Shown here: positions 59,488 through 64,000 of the stretch, piece by piece | Layout of the letters: each line of letters opens with the position of its first letter | Position numbering within the stretch: position 1 is the stretch's first letter | Assembly: GCF_900156725.1 (NCBI RefSeq) | Contig: NZ_FTOI01000002.1 | Location: 186,001-250,000 of the forward strand | Length of the DNA: 64,000 bases | Reading direction: 5' to 3' | Source: Kaistella chaponensis | GTDB lineage: Bacteria; Bacteroidota; Bacteroidia; Flavobacteriales; Weeksellaceae | The notes under the pieces: generated by a model | The model's input: only the letters and a program-made list of their open reading frames with translations | Database searches by the model: none | Told to the model about the DNA's origin: nothing | Translations under genes and position numbers: made by a program

Positions 59488-60999
59488 ATGAGCAAAGTAA
59501 GAGTGCGTTTTGCGCCAAGTCCAACCGGACCTTTACATTTAGGAGGAGTAAGAACTGCTTTATATGATTATCTTTTTGCGAAGAATCAAGGTGGTGATTT
59601 TGTATTGAGAATTGAAGATACCGATACCGCAAGATATGTAGAAGGTGCCGAAGATTACATTATGGAAGCCTTAGAATGGTGCGGAATTGTTCCGGATGAA
59701 AGTCCTAAACATGGTGGCAAATTTGCACCTTACCGACAAAGTGAAAGACGAGCTATTTACGACAAACATTTAGTCGAACTCCTAAAAAGCGATTACGCCT
59801 ATTTGGCATTCGATACCACAGAAGAATTGGACGAAATCCGAAATGAATTCGAGAAAAAGGGAGATGTTTTTGCGTACAATTATATCACCCGAAATCGTTT
59901 GAAAAATTCGTTGACCCTTTCTAACGAAGAAGTACAAAAATTAATTGAAGAAAAAGTTCCCTATGTAGTGCGATTTAAAATGCCGGTTGACCGAATCTTA
60001 AATCTCGAAGATATCATTCGTGGTAAATCAGCGGTTAACACCAATACTTTAGATGATAAAGTTTTAGTAAAAAACGACGGAATGCCCACTTACCATTTTG
60101 CCAATATTGTAGATGATCACGAGATGGAAATTTCTCATGTTATTCGCGGCGAAGAATGGTTGCCTTCACTCGGATTGCATTACTTACTCTATGAAGCAAT
60201 GGGTTGGGAACGACCAGAATTTGCTCATCTATCATTAATTTTAAAACCGGAAGGAAAAGGAAAACTCAGTAAAAGAGACGGCGATAAATTTGGTTTCCCT
60301 GTTTTTCCTTTAAATTTTAAAGATCCGGAAACGGGAAATATTTCCAAAGGATACCGAGAAGAAGGTTATTTACCGGAAGCTTTTATCAATATGGTTGCAC
60401 TTCTGGGATGGAGTCCTGCAAACGACAGAGAGATTTTAACTTTGGATGAAATGACCAAAGAATTCGATTTAAATAAGGTTCATAAAGCGGGCGCAAGATT
60501 TAATAAAGAAAAAGCAGAATGGTTTAATCACGAATATTTGAAAGCGAAATCAGTAGAAGAGGTTTTGCCACTATTAAGAAATGCAGAAGGATTAGATTTG
60601 ATCAACTGCAGCGACGAAAAATTACTGAAGGTAATCTCATTAATGCAGGAAAGAGCTACTTTCGCTACAGATATTTATAAAGAAGGAGTTTTCTTTTTCG
60701 AAGCACCTACGCAATACGACGAGAAAGCAGTGAAAAAAGCTTGGAATGAGACCGCAAGTGGCGTGATGAATGACTTTACGCTTCTATTAGAAAACGTAGA
60801 TTTCGAGTCTGAAAAGTTGAAACAGAGTATTCATGATTTTGCAGAAAGCCAAGGATTGGGAATGGGAAAAGTAATGATGCCGTTGCGTTTATGTTTAGTC
60901 GGAGAGCTGAAAGGTCCCGATGTTCCAGATATCATGCAAATTCTTGGAAAAGAAGAGACTATTGCCAGAATAAAAAATGCAGTGAATAATATTCATTAA
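59488..60999 (+). CDS. gltX: glutamate--tRNA ligase
   Basis: GltX charges tRNA-Glu with glutamate. The protein is 503 residues from the ATG at 59488, a class I synthetase with the HIGH-type motif in RFAPSPTGPLHLGGVRTALY near the start and the KMSKS-type motif in LKPEGKGKLSKRDGDKFGF near residue 260. The C-terminal anticodon-binding domain continues to the end (VMMPLRLCLVGELKGPDVPD). The cysteine of WCGIVPDESP is at the place of the discriminating-enzyme zinc zone but lone. accA lies 49 bases downstream and is probably under a separate promoter. Confidence 0.97.
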   Translation: MSKVRVRFAPSPTGPLHLGGVRTALYDYLFAKNQGGDFVLRIEDTDTARYVEGAEDYIMEALEWCGIVPDESPKHGGKFAPYRQSERRAIYDKHLVELLKSDYAYLAFDTTEELDEIRNEFEKKGDVFAYNYITRNRLKNSLTLSNEEVQKLIEEKVPYVVRFKMPVDRILNLEDIIRGKSAVNTNTLDDKVLVKNDGMPTYHFANIVDDHEMEISHVIRGEEWLPSLGLHYLLYEAMGWERPEFAHLSLILKPEGKGKLSKRDGDKFGFPVFPLNFKDPETGNISKGYREEGYLPEAFINMVALLGWSPANDREILTLDEMTKEFDLNKVHKAGARFNKEKAEWFNHEYLKAKSVEEVLPLLRNAEGLDLINCSDEKLLKVISLMQERATFATDIYKEGVFFFEAPTQYDEKAVKKAWNETASGVMNDFTLLLENVDFESEKLKQSIHDFAESQGLGMGKVMMPLRLCLVGELKGPDVPDIMQILGKEETIARIKNAVNNIH

Positions 61000-61048
61000 T
61001 TTTCTATTATTTTTCCTAAATTTGAAAGATTAATTCTTAATTAAAAAA

Positions 61049-62005
61049 ATGGAGTACTTAAATTTTGAACTTCCGATAAAAGAACTGATGGATCAGTATC
61101 AAACTTGTTCATTAGTAGGCGAAGAAAGTGGAGTAGATGTGAAGCTTGCTTGCTCGCAAATCGAAGATAAAATTATAGAAAAAAAGAAAGAAATATATCT
61201 TAATCTTACGCCTTGGCAAAGAGTACAGCTTTCTCGACACCCAGATCGTCCCTATACTTTAGATTTTATCAAGGGAATTACCGATAAAGATAGTTTCCTA
61301 GAATTACACGGTGATCGTAATTTTGCAGATGATCCAGCAATGATTGGTGGTTTAGCAACAATAGACGGACAAAGAGTAATGATTATTGGAACTCAAAAAG
61401 GTCGCACAACCAAAGAAAGACAACACCGTCGATTCGGTATGAGTAATCCAGAAGGATATAGAAAAGCGTTGCGTTTGATGAAGCTCGCAGAGAAATTTAA
61501 GATTCCTGTAATTTCTTTAATTGACACTCCAGGAGCTTATCCTGGTTTAGAAGCAGAAGAACGCGGACAAGGTGAAGCGATCGCTAGAAATATTTTTGAA
61601 ATGACCATGCTCAAAACTCCCATTTTTGTTTATATTATCGGGGAAGGAGCAAGTGGTGGTGCTTTAGGAATTGGTGTTGGTAATAAAGTGTACATGCTTG
61701 AAAACACTTGGTATACCGTAATTGCGCCGGAAAGTTGTTCATCAATACTTTGGAGAAATTGGGAACATAAAGAAGATGCAGCAAATGCCCTAAAATTAAC
61801 CCCTCAAGATGCATTAAATGAAAAGTTTATCGATGGAATTATCGAGGAACCACTTGGTGGAGCACAATATGAACCACAAGTTGCTTTCGAACATTTGAAA
61901 GTTTCTATTTTACAAAATATTAAAGCCTTTTCGAAATTTACTGGGAAAGAATTAGAAACCCAACGGCAAGATAAATTTATCGCAATGGGTCAATTTAAAG
62001 GGTAA
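61049..62005 (+). CDS. accA: acetyl-CoA carboxylase carboxyltransferase subunit alpha
   Basis: AccA forms with AccD the carboxyltransferase that moves CO2 from biotin to acetyl-CoA. The 318-residue protein starts with an N-terminal helix ([20 protein letters not shown]), then [40 protein letters not shown], the oxyanion loop [19 protein letters not shown] and [40 protein letters not shown] follows as the acyl-CoA site. The length is standard. A terminator at 62029-62061 separates it from the convergent FtsE-like gene. Confidence 0.98.
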   Translation: MEYLNFELPIKELMDQYQTCSLVGEESGVDVKLACSQIEDKIIEKKKEIYLNLTPWQRVQLSRHPDRPYTLDFIKGITDKDSFLELHGDRNFADDPAMIGGLATIDGQRVMIIGTQKGRTTKERQHRRFGMSNPEGYRKALRLMKLAEKFKIPVISLIDTPGAYPGLEAEERGQGEAIARNIFEMTMLKTPIFVYIIGEGASGGALGIGVGNKVYMLENTWYTVIAPESCSSILWRNWEHKEDAANALKLTPQDALNEKFIDGIIEEPLGGAQYEPQVAFEHLKVSILQNIKAFSKFTGKELETQRQDKFIAMGQFKG

Positions 62006-62028
62006 GAATATTACTTTTTAGCGTAAAG

Positions 62029-62061
62029 AAAAATCCTGTAATTATAAGTTACAGGATTTTT
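62029..62061. terminator. bidirectional terminator between accA and the FtsE-like gene
   Basis: Stem aaaaatcctgtaa at 62029-62041 pairs perfectly with ttacaggattttt at 62049-62061 over a seven-base loop, between convergent genes. Confidence 0.85.
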
Positions 62062-62085
62062 TATGTTTGAAAATATATTTTTTAA

Positions 62086-62796
62086 TTATTCAAAAAGTTC
62101 AGCAGTATCTAAAACCGTTACTTTTCCGTCTTCGCATCGAATTGCTTCCCCCGGAAAATTTTGAATCATGTGATAATCATGTGTTGCCATCACTACAGCC
62201 GAATTATTTTCGAAAGCCACTTGTTTCAAAAGTGTCATAATTTCATTTGAAGTTTCCGGGTCTAAGTTTCCTGTAGGTTCATCTGCCAAAATCACTTCTG
62301 GATGGTTCAATAATGCTCTTGCAATGGCAATACGCTGTTGTTCGCCCCCAGAAAGTTCATGCGGCATTTTGTGTTTTTTGGATTTCATTCCTACACTGCC
62401 GAGAACTTCATTGATCCGGTCGTCCATTTTTGTTTTATCTGTCCATCCTGTAGCCTCTAACACGAATCTCAGATTTTTTTCAACAGTTCTATCTGGTAAT
62501 AACTGAAAGTCCTGAAAAACAATTCCTAATTTGCGTCTCAAATTGGGAACGTCAGAAGTTCTTAGTTTTTCCAAATCAAATCCAGCCACGCTTCCTTGGC
62601 CAGAACTTAATGGAATATGTCCGTAGAGTGTCTTCAATAAAGAGCTTTTACCAGAGCCTGTTTTGCCGATGAGGTAGCAAAATCTCCCTTTTTTTATATG
62701 AAGGTTAACTTCATTTAAAACAGTGAAGTTTTTCTGTGCGATTTTCGCATTGCTTAGATGTATTACATCTTGACCGTCTTGGGAAGAATGGGGCAT
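62086..62796 (-). CDS. ABC transporter ATP-binding protein, FtsE type
   Basis: This 236-residue ATPase belongs to the FtsE/LolD group of ABC proteins. It has the Walker A motif LIGKTGSGKSSLLKTLYGH, the Q loop QDFQLLPDRTVEKNL, the signature HELSGGEQQRIAIARALL, Walker B ILADEPTGNLDPE and the switch histidine in VVMATHDYHMIQN. FtsE with FtsX regulates peptidoglycan hydrolases at division. The group assignment to FtsE (over LolD) rests on general similarity. No permease gene is adjacent in the window. A TACTTTTG -7 box lies at 62847-62854, 50 bases upstream. Confidence 0.85.
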   Translation of the reverse strand: MPHSSQDGQDVIHLSNAKIAQKNFTVLNEVNLHIKKGRFCYLIGKTGSGKSSLLKTLYGHIPLSSGQGSVAGFDLEKLRTSDVPNLRRKLGIVFQDFQLLPDRTVEKNLRFVLEATGWTDKTKMDDRINEVLGSVGMKSKKHKMPHELSGGEQQRIAIARALLNHPEVILADEPTGNLDPETSNEIMTLLKQVAFENNSAVVMATHDYHMIQNFPGEAIRCEDGKVTVLDTAELFE

Positions 62797-62846
62797 ATTT
62801 TTTTTCGATTGAAGTTGATTAAATGAAACGTTCTATAAAAACAGAC

Positions 62847-62854
62847 CAAAAGTA
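62847..62854 (-). promoter_or_regulatory. -7 promoter box of the FtsE-like gene
   Basis: The minus strand reads TACTTTTG, matching TAnnTTTG, 50 bases before the ATG at 62796. Confidence 0.4.
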
Positions 62855-62905
62855 GAGAAAACTTTCTTTTTCTGCTAAATATTGGCAAAATTTAACAAAC
62901 AAAAA

Positions 62906-62935
62906 ATGCCTGAAAAATTACTTTCAAGCATAATT
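62906..62935 (-). terminator. terminator after rpmH
   Basis: The arms atgcctgaaa at 62906-62915 and tttcaagcat at 62922-62931 pair with one G-T, and the minus-strand transcript then reads a run of six Ts. Confidence 0.75.
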
Positions 62936-62956
62936 GTATATGATAATTTGAGGAGA

Positions 62957-63115
62957 TTATCTCTTAGCGCGCTGTGCACTTACAGTTAAACTCTTTCTGC
63001 CTTTTGCTCTTCTCGCTGCCAAAACTCTTCTACCGTTTGGTGTTGACATTCTTTCACGGAAACCGTGTTTATTTCTTTTCTTTCTTTCCGATGGTTGAAA
63101 TGTTCTCTTGCTCAT
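62957..63115 (-). CDS. rpmH: 50S ribosomal protein L34
   Basis: L34 is a small basic protein of the large subunit. The 52-residue protein starts with [20 protein letters not shown] and has [20 protein letters not shown], then a tail [11 protein letters not shown] that is slightly longer than in E. coli (46 residues). All the signature residues are present. It is a single-gene unit with a complete -33/-7 promoter and its own terminator; rnpA does not follow it in the window, unlike in many bacteria. Confidence 0.97.
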   Translation of the reverse strand: MSKRTFQPSERKKRNKHGFRERMSTPNGRRVLAARRAKGRKSLTVSAQRAKR

Positions 63116-63158
63116 TGCTAATATTTTAAGTAAAAACTATATCTTATTTTTCAGATTG

Positions 63159-63189
63159 CAAATATAGGAAACTTTTTATTTTCTACAAA
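63159..63189 (-). promoter_or_regulatory. full -33/-7 promoter of rpmH
   Basis: On the minus strand TTTG (63189-63186), 19 bases, then TATATTTG (63166-63159) match the Bacteroidetes consensus, 43 bases before the rpmH ATG. Confidence 0.65.
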
Positions 63190-63269
63190 CTATATCTTTT
63201 AATTTTATAAAGAAAAAGAGATTTACCCGTTACAAGTAAATCCCTTCCACAATTCAAAACCTTCGATCT

Positions 63270-64000
63270 TTATTTTTTTATGAACTTTGTCGTCATTTTA
63301 TTTCCGTTTTTATCATTCATTTGAAGAAGATAATTCCCTTTTGGTAATCCTTCCACATTTATTTGATTTTCAGAAGTTTGTACTGGAACGAGTTTGCCAC
63401 TTGAATCGTAAATTTTAGCCTCATTTGCTTTCATTCCATTTACAAAAAGTACTGTTTTGACTGGATTTGGGTAAATGGAAATACTTTTTCCTCCTGATTC
63501 TGCAGTTTTTAAAATACCTCCACAGTTTGATGAGAAGATATCAAGCGAATAATCTGCACTAAAAGTACTATTGGCAGTTGTTTCATTAATTACGATCACC
63601 ATTGTTGAATTTGCGGGCATTGTAAGGTTCATTGTTGCCACGGTACTTCCAACACTGCTTGAACCTGAATCCCCCATATAATTTAGGGCGATATTCGCAG
63701 GGTTAAAATTACCAGTGTAGGCTACCAAATGAAGTTGATAGGTGGGATCGAGGTTGGTTAAATTTACGGTTACGCAATTGGTACTCGACATTGTATTTTG
63801 TATCGTATAAGATTTATAATGAAAAGCACCGGCAACCGCTGGACTCGGATAAGGTTTTGTGGTTCCGCATACGGAGGGATTTGCGTCTCTAAAAAGTCTT
63901 GTGTTTTCTGTAGCATCTGTATTGATAATTCTAGATACAAATGTTTTACAAGCAGCCGCGGCAACGTTAGATTCAGTACCATCAAGACTGAACTGAAGAT
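63270..64000 (-). CDS. secreted protein with T9SS type A sorting domain (C-terminal part)
   Basis: The frame is open to the window edge, so this is the 3' part (about 243 residues) of a longer gene; the ATG at 63791 is internal. Upstream in-frame residues include NTDATENTRLFRDANPSVCG and PSPAVAGAFHYKSYTIQNTM. The segment TNCVTVNLTNLDPTYQLHLV is followed by an extracellular beta domain and by the C-terminal SISIYPNPVKTVLFVNGM, then IYDSSGKLVPVQTSENQINV and LPKGNYLLQMNDKNGNKMTT. This is the Por-secretion (type A) sorting domain that directs export by T9SS and surface attachment. The N-terminal function is outside the window. Confidence 0.88.
   Translation of the reverse strand, partial: LQFSLDGTESNVAAAACKTFVSRIINTDATENTRLFRDANPSVCGTTKPYPSPAVAGAFHYKSYTIQNTMSSTNCVTVNLTNLDPTYQLHLVAYTGNFNPANIALNYMGDSGSSSVGSTVATMNLTMPANSTMVIVINETTANSTFSADYSLDIFSSNCGGILKTAESGGKSISIYPNPVKTVLFVNGMKANEAKIYDSSGKLVPVQTSENQINVEGLPKGNYLLQMNDKNGNKMTTKFIKK

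Noticed and set aside
1-64000. CRISPR array, prophage, integrase, transposase or restriction-modification genes
   Set aside because: I looked for regularly spaced repeats and for motifs of these protein families and saw none. The only mobile-like signals are the repeat elements listed.

Overview
The window looks like a chromosomal segment of a flavobacterium in the Weeksellaceae (Chryseobacterium/Kaistella/Epilithonimonas type). The signs are low GC, T9SS type A and type B C-terminal sorting domains on secreted proteins, Bacteroidetes -7 promoter boxes (TAnnTTTG) instead of Shine-Dalgarno-led starts, DUF4295 after ribosomal protein L33, and a FolK and OmpA/TSP3 protein set typical of the group. 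The genus is inferred from protein style and was not checked by a search. Most of the window is core housekeeping DNA, with small accessory pieces between conserved genes.

Layout. 1-3.3 kb: end of ruvB, a PaiB-like FMN protein, a GxxExxY gene inside terminal inverted repeats, an MBL hydrolase and coaE. 3.4-9.8 kb: a very large T9SS type B surface protein and a secreted NPP-family phosphodiesterase. 9.9-18.5 kb: alcohol dehydrogenase, barstar-like protein, GH13 amylase, Na+/H+ antiporter, dinB, NYN-LOTUS protein, purine nucleoside phosphorylase and lpxK. 18.9-24.5 kb: ddl, coaD, TRIC channel, a TPR-like membrane protein, folA, and a lemA-TPM-TPM operon. 24.7-31.7 kb: GIN-domain lipoprotein, M3 peptidase, aminotransferase, lipoprotein, murB and proC. 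31.8-36.1 kb: rpmB-rpmG-DUF4295-ftsY, GlsB-like protein, sppA and folK. 36.1-41.8 kb: two tandem outer-membrane proteins (the first lacks the OmpA domain), recQ and fmt. 41.8-53.8 kb: second T9SS type B protein, tsf, secreted protein, trmN6-like methyltransferase, histidine kinase, ribE, pdxA, YceD-rpmF-accB-accC and rocD. 53.8-59.3 kb: glycan locus with five glycosyltransferase-type genes and a ManC-like cupin. 59.5-64 kb: gltX, accA, an FtsE-type ATPase, rpmH and the end of a T9SS type A protein.

Functional themes. Envelope biogenesis is prominent (ddl, murB, lpxK, glycosyltransferases, OMPs, sppA, ftsY, FtsE-like ATPase, T9SS cargo). Cofactor and lipid synthesis are also well represented (coaD, coaE, folA, folK, ribE, pdxA, accA, accB, accC). 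Many genes stand in short divergent or convergent units, separated by clear hairpin terminators.

The most unusual items are the GxxExxY gene bracketed by about 80-bp imperfect inverted repeats with a 16-bp perfect core, a structured intergenic element at 27.93-28.00 kb that resembles the flavobacterial Flavo-1 RNA/repeat, an orphan barstar-like protein, a 16-bp tandem duplication read in two frames inside murB, a cysteine cluster inserted in the ornithine aminotransferase, and a tandem OMP pair in which one copy has lost its peptidoglycan-binding domain.
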